Origin: Mucilaginibacter phyllosphaerae
GTDB lineage: Bacteria > Bacteroidota > Bacteroidia > Sphingobacteriales > Sphingobacteriaceae
Assembly: GCF_004378255.1 (NCBI RefSeq)
Contig: NZ_SNQG01000005.1
Coordinates: forward strand, 310,001 to 374,000
Direction of reading: 5' to 3'
Length of the DNA: 64,000 nt
The translations under genes were made by a program, and so were the position numbers. Position 1 is the first letter of the stretch. The number at the start of each line of letters is the position of its first letter. The notes below the pieces were generated by a model that saw nothing but the letters and a program-made list of their open reading frames with translations, did no database searches and was not told where the DNA came from. Below are positions 1 to 7,598 of the stretch, piece by piece.

Positions 1-76
1 GGTAAGGCGTAAAAGATTGGGCCGCAGCCTCATCTGCAAGGGGTACAGGTATTAAAAAGAGGGTTCCGTTGGGCAT
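1..76 (-). CDS. RsmI-like SAM-dependent methylase, 5' end only (runs off the window)
   Basis: Reading the minus strand from an ATG at 76 gives an open frame that continues past the left edge. The first residues read MPNGTLFLIPVPLADEAA, which resembles the N-terminus of tetrapyrrole-methylase-fold SAM methyltransferases of the RsmI group (compare KLYLVPTPIGNLED in the complete gene at 59807-60535). Bacteroidota commonly carry a second, shorter RsmI paralogue, and this is probably its start. Only about 25 codons are visible, so the assignment rests on one motif; the function of the paralogue is not established from this fragment. Confidence 0.55.
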   Translation of the reverse strand, partial: MPNGTLFLIPVPLADEAAAQSFTPY

Positions 77-131
77 TTTGTCTTTATTGTATAATATAAA
101 AAGTGCAGCAACTGTTTTGCTGTATGTTAAA

Positions 132-155
132 AGAGGCGCGAAGTATCGCGCCTCT
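132..155. repeat. Perfect 10-bp-stem hairpin, intergenic repeat
   Basis: AGAGGCGCGA, a 4-base loop (AGTA) and TCGCGCCTCT form a perfect inverted repeat just beyond the stop codon of the aminotransferase at 168. It may act as a transcription terminator or mRNA end-stabiliser for that gene. The same GCGAAGTAT-CGCG-CCTCTAC wording recurs around 51781-51893, so this is a member of a dispersed repeat family rather than a one-off terminator. Confidence 0.7.
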
Positions 156-167
156 ACGGTTATTTGA

Positions 168-1424
168 TTATTTCAATTTAATCAATGCTTCGCGGATGCG
201 CGGGATCATCTGCTGGATATCTGCCAGGGTACTTGCCCCTACCGATGCCCGGAACCAGGTAACTTCTTCGCCGGTGCCAAAGGCCGAGAACGGCACAAAA
301 GCCACACCCGCTTCTTTGATCAGGTAAAAATTCACATCGGCGCTGTTGCTCAATATTTTACCGTCCGGCGTGGTTTTTCCCGTATAATCAATTTTAATGG
401 TTAAGTAGATGGCACCCATCGGCTCGATAGAATCCACGCTAAAACCATCCGCCTTTAACGCCTGGAAACCTTGGTGCAGGGTACTTAAGCTGGCCTGTAT
501 ATTACCCTTCAAATGATCAAGATAGGTATTTACATCCGTTTCGTTCTCCAGGTATTTGGCCATGGCTACTTGCTCTGCCTTTGGCGACCATGCCCCCATG
601 TGGCCAACAATGGCTTTCATGTTGTTAACAATAAATGCCGGGCCAAAGCCCCAGCCCACACGCACACCTGTTGCCGCAAAACATTTAGATCCACCGTCGA
701 TAAACACGGTGTAATCCTTCAGTTCAGGGCGTAGGGTAACCGGGTCGTAATGCTGGTATTCGCCAAAGGTTAGTTGCGAATAGATCTGATCGTATAGTAA
801 ATACAACGGTTTTTCATCTGCGCTGCGGCTTTTGTTTTCGGCAATCACCAGGTCGCAAATTTCTTCCAGATCCTTTTTACCGAACATGGTACCTGTTGGG
901 TTAAGCGGCGAGCATAATGCCAGCATAGTTGCGCCCTTTAAATGCGGGGCGATCTCATCTGCCGTAGGCATAAAATTATTCTCGGGGCGGGTTTCTACCA
1001 AAATGGCTTCGGCACCTGTCAGGTCGCAATAATGGTTATTGTTCCATGATGGTGTCGGGAAAACTACCTTATCTCCCGGATCAACCAGGGCCAGGTAGGT
1101 AGAGTAGATCAGCGGGCGCGATCCGCCGGATATTAAGATTTGATTAGCAGCATACTCCAGGCCCATCCTGTTTTTCAGGAATGCCGATACGCTTTCGCGC
1201 AGGTTAAGCATACCATCAGCAGGCGGGTAATTGGTTTGGTTATGGTTATAGGCATCAATAATACCATCCTTCAATTCTGTTGGGATAGGATAAACATTAG
1301 AATCAAAATCGCCAATGGTTAGGTTGGCAATATTTTGTCCCTGCTTTTTTAACTCGTTTATTTCGCCGGCTATTTTGATGATCTCCGAGCCGCTTAAATT
1401 TTCTGCTAATACCGATATTTTCAT
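168..1424 (-). CDS. PLP-dependent class I/II aminotransferase
   Basis: A 418-residue fold-type I aminotransferase (aspartate aminotransferase family), cytoplasmic. It shows the NPTG substrate-binding motif and the Schiff-base lysine in GGSKCFAATG (Lys247 with the start chosen here), followed by the VRVGWG segment typical of the family. The open frame extends upstream to 1496, but the ATG at 1424 gives MKISVLAENLSGSEI, which matches the usual N-terminus; the 24 extra residues look like untranslated leader. The amino acid substrate cannot be told from sequence. The gene stands alone, with a hairpin repeat directly after its stop. Confidence 0.88.
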   Translation of the reverse strand: MKISVLAENLSGSEIIKIAGEINELKKQGQNIANLTIGDFDSNVYPIPTELKDGIIDAYNHNQTNYPPADGMLNLRESVSAFLKNRMGLEYAANQILISGGSRPLIYSTYLALVDPGDKVVFPTPSWNNNHYCDLTGAEAILVETRPENNFMPTADEIAPHLKGATMLALCSPLNPTGTMFGKKDLEEICDLVIAENKSRSADEKPLYLLYDQIYSQLTFGEYQHYDPVTLRPELKDYTVFIDGGSKCFAATGVRVGWGFGPAFIVNNMKAIVGHMGAWSPKAEQVAMAKYLENETDVNTYLDHLKGNIQASLSTLHQGFQALKADGFSVDSIEPMGAIYLTIKIDYTGKTTPDGKILSNSADVNFYLIKEAGVAFVPFSAFGTGEEVTWFRASVGASTLADIQQMIPRIREALIKLK

Positions 1425-1516
1425 TTGTAAACTTTTACGAGGGGTAAAGATAGTAAAGCCCCCTCTAAATTGCGAAGCATTCATGAACGCCCGCAAAATA
1501 TAATAATGTGAATAAT

Positions 1517-1588
1517 CTCCCCCGAAAGGGGAGACTTTTTAACTAACTAAGTTTAACTTCCTCTCCTTCAGAAAGGGCTGGAGAGAGG
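1517..1588. repeat. CTCCCC/CCTCTCC hairpin repeat
   Basis: Two adjacent inverted repeats, CTCCCC-CGAAA-GGGGAG and CCTCTCC...GGAGAGAGG, lie between two minus-strand genes. Similar C-rich/G-rich palindromes occur at 21341-21395, 53789-53868 and in the tandem array at 62286-62702, so this is a dispersed non-coding repeat family. Confidence 0.6.
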
Positions 1589-1599
1589 ACCAAAACAAA

Positions 1600-1638
1600 A
1601 AAGCGAAAAGAATATCAATCGATACTGCTTTTCGCTTT
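1600..1638 (-). terminator. Intrinsic terminator of the desaturase gene
   Basis: AAAGCGAAAAG and CTTTTCGCTTT form an 11-bp stem 22 bases beyond the desaturase stop; read on the minus strand the hairpin is followed by a run of T. Confidence 0.7.
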
Positions 1639-1659
1639 CTGCTTTAAGTTTTCTGCTTT

Positions 1660-2394
1660 TTACAAATATGCTTTTCTCAGCCTGATGATACGGGCCCAGT
1701 GCATTAGTTTCATGATGGGATAAACAGGGTCAATTTCGAACCATTTGGCGCCAAAATTGGCGTTATTAGGCCGTTTATGGTGGTTATTCTGGAACAATTC
1801 GCCCAGCATTAAAAAGTCAAACGGTGTTGTATTTTTTGATTTGTCGTTATTATCAAAATTTGAGTAGCCGTATTTGTGGCCGCACCAGTTTACAATAGCA
1901 CCATGCAAAGGGCCCATAATAAAATGGATAGGTATCAGCAGGTACATCCACCATTGTGTAGCAAATACTACATAAAAGGCTATATAAAACAGGCCAAAAA
2001 ATACACGTGATGCGATGGAAGAGCCCACATAATCTAAAAACTTCCACTCCGGATAATTGCCTTTAAACTGCTCTTCCGGCTCTTTTAATCTTTTCTCATG
2101 TTTACGATAGCTTATAGCCGTATAATACATCATCTGGAACACATCTTTAAAAAAATGCGGAGAGTGAGGATCTTTTTCGGTATCGCTGTAAGCATGATGT
2201 TCGCGGTGCATAATGGCATAGGCGCGCGGGTTTAAGTATGATGATCCTTGAAAAACGTAGGTCATTACGTAAAAGGTTCGCTCAAAAAACTTGTTTGTAG
2301 TAAACATTTTATGAGAAGCGTATCTGTGCAGGAAAAACGTTTGGAAGAACAGCGACAGAAACCAGTGGGCTAAAAAGAAAATTAGTATGATCAC
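1660..2394 (-). CDS. Membrane fatty acid desaturase (acyl-CoA desaturase family)
   Basis: A 244-residue integral membrane di-iron desaturase. The histidine boxes are visible in order: HRYASHK (His23 and His28), HREHH (starting near residue 63), a further HG...CGHK segment around residue 165, and NNHHKRPNN near residue 204. These ligate the two iron atoms in stearoyl-CoA-type desaturases, which introduce a double bond into membrane acyl chains. Hydrophobic segments flank the boxes, including the N-terminal segment. The length is at the short end of the family, as is common for the bacterial type lacking a cytochrome b5 domain. It is monocistronic, between two hairpin terminators. Confidence 0.88.
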   Translation of the reverse strand: MIILIFFLAHWFLSLFFQTFFLHRYASHKMFTTNKFFERTFYVMTYVFQGSSYLNPRAYAIMHREHHAYSDTEKDPHSPHFFKDVFQMMYYTAISYRKHEKRLKEPEEQFKGNYPEWKFLDYVGSSIASRVFFGLFYIAFYVVFATQWWMYLLIPIHFIMGPLHGAIVNWCGHKYGYSNFDNNDKSKNTTPFDFLMLGELFQNNHHKRPNNANFGAKWFEIDPVYPIMKLMHWARIIRLRKAYL

Positions 2395-2491
2395 AAAAAT
2401 AGATTTATGAGGTAATGTTATTTATAATGATTACAAATATACGATTAAAACACCATTCGGGATTTTAAAAATACAATTAAGAAGCTTTTTA

Positions 2492-2535
2492 AATACAAAG
2501 AGTCGCCCGATTTAAACCGGGCGACTCTTTGTATT
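2492..2535 (-). terminator. 18-bp perfect hairpin terminator
   Basis: AATACAAAGAGTCGCCCG and its exact complement enclose an 8-base loop (ATTTAAAC), starting 16 bases beyond the stop of the DUF2383 gene. The T-rich stretch after it on the minus strand supports a terminator of that gene; the arms are unusually long and perfect. Confidence 0.75.
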
Positions 2536-2550
2536 GCAGGTTAATTAACC

Positions 2551-3012
2551 TTATACCTGGCTATCTCTTAAGGCTTTGATCTTATCATGCCCTTCGTTTA
2601 TAGCTTGTTGTTGCTGTGCAATAATTGTGGCATACTGCGGTGCTAAACCATTGTCTTCTGATAAAGCATCACGATATGCTTTTTTAATGGCATCCTCGCC
2701 GCGCTCGCATTCTTCTAAAATGCTCTTACGGTCGTGCCCGCTAAATGTGGCTTTCACGTCCAGCCATGCACGGTGAATGGTGCCTGTTGCAGAATTACCG
2801 GTTTCAACTTCGCCGCCTGCCTGGCCTACTGCAGCACTAAGTTCTTGTACATTGCGGCGGCTATCACTTGCAAACTGATCAAATATAGCTTTAAGATCAG
2901 CATCGCCTTCGCCTAAACCTTTTGATGCGCGGTCAAAGCCATCTATACGGTCGTTATTAATCTCTATTAAATCGTTTAATACTTCAACTGATTTTTCTGT
3001 GGTAGTTTCCAT
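2551..3012 (-). CDS. PA2169-type four-helix-bundle protein (DUF2383)
   Basis: A 153-residue, almost wholly helical, soluble protein. The sequence pattern (SVEVLNDLIEINNDRIDGF early, LDVKATFSGHDRKSILEECERGE in two parts mid-protein, and a C-terminal helix with YATIIAQQQQAI) matches the DUF2383/ferritin-like family, whose function is unknown but which often occurs with general stress genes. The frame stays open to 3063, but the ATG at 3012 (METTTEKSVEVL) is the family-like start. Its neighbours, a YciE/YciF-like protein and Ku, fit a stress or stationary-phase group on the minus strand. Confidence 0.78.
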   Translation of the reverse strand: METTTEKSVEVLNDLIEINNDRIDGFDRASKGLGEGDADLKAIFDQFASDSRRNVQELSAAVGQAGGEVETGNSATGTIHRAWLDVKATFSGHDRKSILEECERGEDAIKKAYRDALSEDNGLAPQYATIIAQQQQAINEGHDKIKALRDSQV

Positions 3013-3178
3013 GGTAGTAATTATATTTTGTTTGATGATACCAATGCAACCACCATGCCACAATTTTAATTTGTAATTAAATAAATTATTAAAAAACTTA
3101 TCCCCAAAGGTTTATATCTTTTTAATATGAAAGGCGCACAAATTCGGGAGCCGTTTTATAATTCGGGATGTTGCCAAA

Positions 3179-3871
3179 TTACTTTATGGTGTAAGCAGAC
3201 AAATAAGTAGAACTTTTAAAGCCAAACAATTCGGCATCCGTTTGTATCAATCCAATCTCCTTAGCCAGATAGTAATCATATGTACCATAATCCTCAAATC
3301 CACTCCCCAAGCCAAAATCATATTGTACGGTAAGGCGGGTATGTATTACGTTTTTGTAGGTTTTATTAAGCACTGTTTTAGTAATTCCCGATTCGATGAT
3401 CTTGCCTACTGTACGGGCTGGAACACCATTTACTAAACCATTTGGCGACATATTAGCCGTCCACTCGTCGCCAACTTTAAGGTTATCATCCAGCAAAAAA
3501 AACTCAACGGTTACTTTTTCCTGTACAGTGGTAGCCATTATCTTATACTTTTTATCTTTTACATAATAGTATTGAAACGTGTTCTCTTTGCCTTTGGTAG
3601 CGCTTCTAACCTCGTAATAATTTTGGCCGTTAATAGGTGTAATCACACCCGAGATATGGGCTTCGGTGCTTTCCACAGTGCCTGTAAGATTGTTTTCATA
3701 CGTCCACGAGCTACCTTTTGAAGTAGGCAAATAACTATCGTTAGTTTTTGTGGTAGATGTATTACCGGGGTTTACGGAAACATTATACCCGGCATAGTCA
3801 ACAGCATCTTTTTTACAGGAAGCAAGGCATAATGCAATAACCGGGAACAGTAGAAGTAAATATTTTTTCAA
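3179..3871 (-). CDS. Hypothetical lipoprotein
   Basis: A 230-residue protein not recognised beyond its export signal. It begins MKKYLLLLFPVIALCLASC, a lipoprotein signal peptide with lipobox LASC, followed by a KKD stretch and a Thr/Ser/Asn-rich linker. The rest is beta-rich with aromatic repeats (YYEVRSATKG, QYYYVKDKKYKI). Such small lipoproteins are common in Bacteroidota envelopes. It sits between the DUF2383 and YciE/YciF-like genes on the same strand but with intergenic gaps of more than 100 bases, so co-transcription is uncertain. Confidence 0.7.
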   Translation of the reverse strand: MKKYLLLLFPVIALCLASCKKDAVDYAGYNVSVNPGNTSTTKTNDSYLPTSKGSSWTYENNLTGTVESTEAHISGVITPINGQNYYEVRSATKGKENTFQYYYVKDKKYKIMATTVQEKVTVEFFLLDDNLKVGDEWTANMSPNGLVNGVPARTVGKIIESGITKTVLNKTYKNVIHTRLTVQYDFGLGSGFEDYGTYDYYLAKEIGLIQTDAELFGFKSSTYLSAYTIK

Positions 3872-3974
3872 GCTTTAAAATTTAATTGTTTATAATCTTC
3901 ATAAAGATAAACAAACAAAGTGCACCCACAAATGCAAAACGGCTTGTTACCCTGTATAATTTTTTCGCAAATAA

Positions 3975-3999
3975 AAAGGCCGCCCTTACAGGCAGCCTT
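3975..3999 (-). terminator. Intrinsic terminator of the YciE/YciF-like gene
   Basis: On the minus strand AAGGCTGCC, a 6-base loop and GGCGGCCTT (one G-T pair) are followed by TTTTTATTT, about 25 bases after the stop of the gene at 4024. Confidence 0.75.
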
Positions 4000-4023
4000 C
4001 TTCAGTTTAGTTTGTTTATTAAA

Positions 4024-4617
4024 TTATGCTTTCTCGCTTTTTGCCGATTGATTAATTGCACCTTCTGCAACCTGGGTAAGCAGCTCATCCGTTTGTTTTT
4101 CTTCCTGCAAAGTTGCATCCAGCAGCTCAACAGCTTCTGTGTAACCTAATACACCTGCCAGTGTTTTAAGGGTACCGTATGATGCAATTTCGTAATGCTC
4201 TACCTTTTGGCAGGCAGATATGATACCTGCATCGCGGGTGATGCTGCCATCTTCGGTGCTTTCAACAATTTCTTCCGACTCCTTAATGAGGCCGGCCATT
4301 GCTTCGCATTTTTTTGCTACAGCCTTTTCATCTATCGATTCAAATACTGATTCCAGGCGGGTAATCTGGTTTTCTGTTTGCTCGATATGGGTTTCAATCG
4401 CACTACGTAATTCATCAGTTGTTGATTTTTTAGCAAGTTTAGCCAACGCTTTGGTCAGGTGCTTTTCGGCCCAGTAAATATCTTTCAGTTCGTCAATAAA
4501 TAACTCATTCAATGCCGATTCTTCAACAATCTCTGTTGATTCAGGTGCTTTTGGGGCTTTCGTAGCTGCTTTAGCTGCAGGAGCCTTTTTAGCTGATGCT
4601 GTTTTAGTAGTTGCCAT
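4024..4617 (-). CDS. YciE/YciF-like ferritin-fold protein (DUF892) with basic tail
   Basis: A 197-residue protein in two parts. Residues 1-25 are a Lys/Ala/Pro/Thr-rich tail (MATTKTASAKKAPAAKAA) like those of histone H1-type proteins. The remainder is a DUF892 ferritin-like bundle: LNELFIDELKDIYWAEKHL opens the domain, with HIEQTENQI in the second helix, KVEHYEIASYGTL in the third and LQEEKQTDELLTQVA in the last; the Glu and His residues in these helices are the usual metal-site positions. Family members are stress-induced, with a proposed but unproven di-metal role. The basic tail is an addition and could mediate nucleic acid binding (inference). Confidence 0.83.
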   Translation of the reverse strand: MATTKTASAKKAPAAKAATKAPKAPESTEIVEESALNELFIDELKDIYWAEKHLTKALAKLAKKSTTDELRSAIETHIEQTENQITRLESVFESIDEKAVAKKCEAMAGLIKESEEIVESTEDGSITRDAGIISACQKVEHYEIASYGTLKTLAGVLGYTEAVELLDATLQEEKQTDELLTQVAEGAINQSAKSEKA

Positions 4618-4719
4618 TATGGTAAATGTTTAATTTGTTTATATAATTAATTTCTTACTACATAAACAACACCCACCTTTATAAGTTTTACTAATAAGAT
4701 AATTATTTAATTAATAAAA

Positions 4720-5493
4720 TCACGCACCCTTCTTGCTTTTTAAACTTTCCATCAATTGTTCATACAGATCGTCACTGCCGGATTTGCGTGGTTTAAGCTT
4801 TTTAATAGTGGGGCGCTTACCTTTGGCCTTAGCTTTTATAATTTTTAAAAGTTCGTCGTTATACTCGTCTTTAAATTTAGAAACATCAAAATCTTCGGCA
4901 TATTGGTTGATGAGGGCCAGGCCAACATCAAGTTCTTTTTTGCTTACGTTCACGCTATCACCAACATCCAGGTCTTCGGTACCGCGAATTTCCTGGCCAA
5001 AGCGGATACGGGTTATCACCAGCACATGCTCTACCGGGTGTACAATGCAAAGGCTTTCGGTGCTGCGCAAAACAAAACGCGCCAGGCCGGCTTTGCCCGA
5101 TTTTTTTAGCGCCTGCACTAATAATGCATAAGCCTTGTTATTTTTGGTATCGGGCTCGGTGTAGTAGGATGTTTCGTAAAACATGGGGTTAACATCGCCA
5201 ATATCAACAAAGCTCTCAATCTCTATCACCTTGCTTTTTTCGGGTGCGGCTGCTTCAAAATCGGCTTCTTCCACAATCACGTAATCATCATCGTTTATTT
5301 TGTAGCCCTTTACAATTTTATCGTAAGGCACCTCTTTATGTGTTTTCTCGTTCACGCGCTGATAACGGATGCGTTCGTGGTCGCGGGCGTCCAGCATATC
5401 TAGGTCTATACTGCTGCTTTGTACTGCCGAATACAACTTAACCGGGATACTTACCAACCCAAACCCAAGCGAACCTTTCCAGATAGATCTCAT
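4720..5493 (-). CDS. ku: Ku protein, non-homologous end joining
   Basis: A 257-residue bacterial Ku homologue, expected to form a homodimeric ring on DNA ends and recruit LigD. It starts with the hallmark MRSIWKGSLGFGLVSIPVKL and contains RIRYQRVNEKTHKEVPYDKI, the ring-forming beta-barrel core (YETSYYTEPD, KAYALLVQAL) and HPVEHVLVITRIRFGQEIR. The last 40 residues are lysine-rich (AKAKGKRPTIKKLKPRK), the type of C-terminal tail that in other bacterial Ku proteins contacts DNA. No LigD gene is present in this window, so its partner must be elsewhere. It is the most upstream gene of the minus-strand stress group. Confidence 0.93.
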   Translation of the reverse strand: MRSIWKGSLGFGLVSIPVKLYSAVQSSSIDLDMLDARDHERIRYQRVNEKTHKEVPYDKIVKGYKINDDDYVIVEEADFEAAAPEKSKVIEIESFVDIGDVNPMFYETSYYTEPDTKNNKAYALLVQALKKSGKAGLARFVLRSTESLCIVHPVEHVLVITRIRFGQEIRGTEDLDVGDSVNVSKKELDVGLALINQYAEDFDVSKFKDEYNDELLKIIKAKAKGKRPTIKKLKPRKSGSDDLYEQLMESLKSKKGA

Positions 5494-5702
5494 AATACAT
5501 CTTGCCTTAGTGCAATTATAACAACCGCTAAAAATGCGAACGGTTTTAAAATGAAACGATTAAGCATACCAGCTGACAGGTGTGCTTTTAAGCCCTGCGC
5601 AATTATACCCGGCTTAACAAAGTGGCAAGTGTGCTTATTACACATACTGTTCATCGCATCCGCAATTTTTTTGCACATTTGCAATTCAGCATCTTATACC
5701 CA

Positions 5703-6992
5703 ATGGAGCAGTATTTTATCATAGATTTCGACAGTACCTTTACCCAGGTGGAGGCTTTAGACGAATTAGCACGTATATCTTTAAAAAACCATCCCGAGCG
5801 CGAGGCTATCTATAAACAGATAGAAGACCTCACCAACGCGTCGATGGAAGGCCGCCTTTCGTTCACCGAAAGTTTACAGCAACGGGTAAAGCTGCTTTGC
5901 GCCAATCGCGATCACCTGAAGATGCTGATCACTCATCTCAAAAAAAAGGTATCTACGTCTTTTTCGCGTAACACCATCTTCTTTAAAAACCACCAGGACG
6001 AGGTGCTGATCGTTTCGGGAGGGTTTAAGGAGTTCATTATACCGGTTGTTACCGAATATCATATCAAAAAAGAGAATATTTATGCCAACACCTTTGTTTT
6101 TGATGAAGATGGCAACATTATAGGTTATGATAAGGAGAACCCCCTATCGCAAGAAGGTGGCAAGGTTAAGCTGTTAAAAGAATTAAACCTGCCCGGAGAG
6201 ATTTTTGGGATAGGTGACGGATATTCGGATTTCCAGCTGAAGGAATCGGGCATGATCAAGAAATTCTTTGCCTTTACCGAAAATATCGAGCGTAAATCTG
6301 TAGCTGAAAAAGCCGACCACATTACACCAAGTTTTGACGAGTTTTTATACATCAATAAACTACCCCGGGCTATATCATACCCTAAAAACCGTATTAAATG
6401 TTTAGTTGTTGGCCATATTGACGAAGATGCCCTGGCCCAAATGAAACGCGAAGGCTATAACCTGCGCCATCGTGATAATATTGAAGAGAAATACCTGGAA
6501 GAAGCCGGTGTATTATTTTGTGATGAAGCCAACCAGCCAAAACCAGATCAGCTTGGAAACGCCTGGCGCCTAAAAGTAATTGGCTGTTTTGGCCGCGTAA
6601 ACCGTAAGCTGGCCGAGGCAGCCTGCGATAAGGGCATCATTATTTTTGACGACCCGAAAGCCAACCCCCGCAATACCGATTTTATCCCCCGCAGGGTAAT
6701 TGCTTTTATGAACGAAGGTAAAACCCACATGAGTTGCAACTTTCCCGATCTGCAGCCGCCACGTATCAATAACGCCCACCGCCTGATACATATCCACAAG
6801 AACGTACCGGGCATACTGGCCCAGATCAACGAGGTGTTTGCCAATCATAACATCAATATTGTAGGCGAGTTTTTGGTGACCAACCCGCAAATAGGTTACG
6901 TTATTACCGATGTAAATACCGGTTACGATACACAGGTACTCAACCAGCTTAAAGCTATTGACCAAACAATAAAATTCAGGCTGCTTTATTAA
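5703..6992 (+). CDS. Phosphoserine-phosphatase-like HAD fused to truncated SerA (ACT)
   Basis: A 429-residue fusion. Residues 1 to about 210 are a HAD-IB phosphatase like SerB: nucleophile motif DFDSTFT (Asp8, Asp10), VSGGF and GDGYSDF. From about 220 the sequence resembles the substrate-binding part of D-3-phosphoglycerate dehydrogenase (LKVIGCFGRVNRKLAEAACD, IIIFDDPKANPRN), then jumps directly to the SerA C-terminus (NFPDLQPP, RLIHIHKNVPGILAQ) with an ACT domain ending RLLY. The NAD-binding Rossmann domain is absent. Catalysis is probably phosphoserine dephosphorylation with an ACT-type serine sensor attached (inference). The frame opens at 5622, but the ATG at 5703 gives the proper N-terminus MEQYFIIDFDS. 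Confidence 0.85.
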   Translation: MEQYFIIDFDSTFTQVEALDELARISLKNHPEREAIYKQIEDLTNASMEGRLSFTESLQQRVKLLCANRDHLKMLITHLKKKVSTSFSRNTIFFKNHQDEVLIVSGGFKEFIIPVVTEYHIKKENIYANTFVFDEDGNIIGYDKENPLSQEGGKVKLLKELNLPGEIFGIGDGYSDFQLKESGMIKKFFAFTENIERKSVAEKADHITPSFDEFLYINKLPRAISYPKNRIKCLVVGHIDEDALAQMKREGYNLRHRDNIEEKYLEEAGVLFCDEANQPKPDQLGNAWRLKVIGCFGRVNRKLAEAACDKGIIIFDDPKANPRNTDFIPRRVIAFMNEGKTHMSCNFPDLQPPRINNAHRLIHIHKNVPGILAQINEVFANHNINIVGEFLVTNPQIGYVITDVNTGYDTQVLNQLKAIDQTIKFRLLY

Positions 6993-7054
6993 GAGATTAA
7001 AGGTTTGTGATTGAAGATCAGACTATCAAACATTGTAACTCTGATGTCTTATCC

Positions 7055-7531
7055 CTATTCACCAATCTCTACCAAAGGCACCACCAACACAGGCACCTGC
7101 GAGTTGCGCACCACACTTTCGGCAACACTGCCCATCAGCAGCCGGTCTAAGCCGCTGCGGCTATGGGTACCGAGAACGATCAGGTCGGCATTAAATTCCT
7201 GGCTACAGTTTAAAATGCCATCAGCTGTAGATCCATATTCATTAAAGTGTGTTACCTGCAGCCCCTGGGCATACTTTTTTATGGTACGCTCAATAACATT
7301 CTCGGCCTGGTCTTTTTGTATATCCAGCAAATTTATTTCATCATAAACAGGAGCCTGAATAGGCATGCCTGTTATGCTATCACTACTTGTATTGGTAACT
7401 ATGCCCGGTTCAACAATATGCACCAGGCCTACATGCGCGTTAAAAGTACGGGCAATATCAAACCCGTAAGAGGCTGCATATTCGGCAAATTTACTATCGT
7501 CGATACCAATAAGGATCTTGCTGATTTTCAT
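7055..7531 (-). CDS. Universal stress protein, UspA family
   Basis: A single-domain 158-residue UspA protein. It begins MKISKILIGIDDSKFAEYA and ends with the ATP-binding signature GTHSRSGLDRLLMGSVAESV followed by VPVLVVPL, the G-2x-G-9x-G(S/T) pattern of nucleotide-binding members. It would be a soluble homodimer of alpha/beta fold. Convergent with the SerB-SerA fusion and followed upstream by the CLC-F gene on the same strand with a 68-base gap. The trigger is not visible in the sequence. Confidence 0.9.
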   Translation of the reverse strand: MKISKILIGIDDSKFAEYAASYGFDIARTFNAHVGLVHIVEPGIVTNTSSDSITGMPIQAPVYDEINLLDIQKDQAENVIERTIKKYAQGLQVTHFNEYGSTADGILNCSQEFNADLIVLGTHSRSGLDRLLMGSVAESVVRNSQVPVLVVPLVEIGE

Positions 7532-7598
7532 AGTTAGTTGGGCTGTTTACTTACTAAACAATCCACCATAAATATGTTTTAGTAAAAACAGAAATTGC

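Noticed and set aside
4733..5131. 132-codon + strand frame
   Set aside because: Lies wholly antisense to ku, is serine/arginine-rich like a codon shadow, and shows no family motif.
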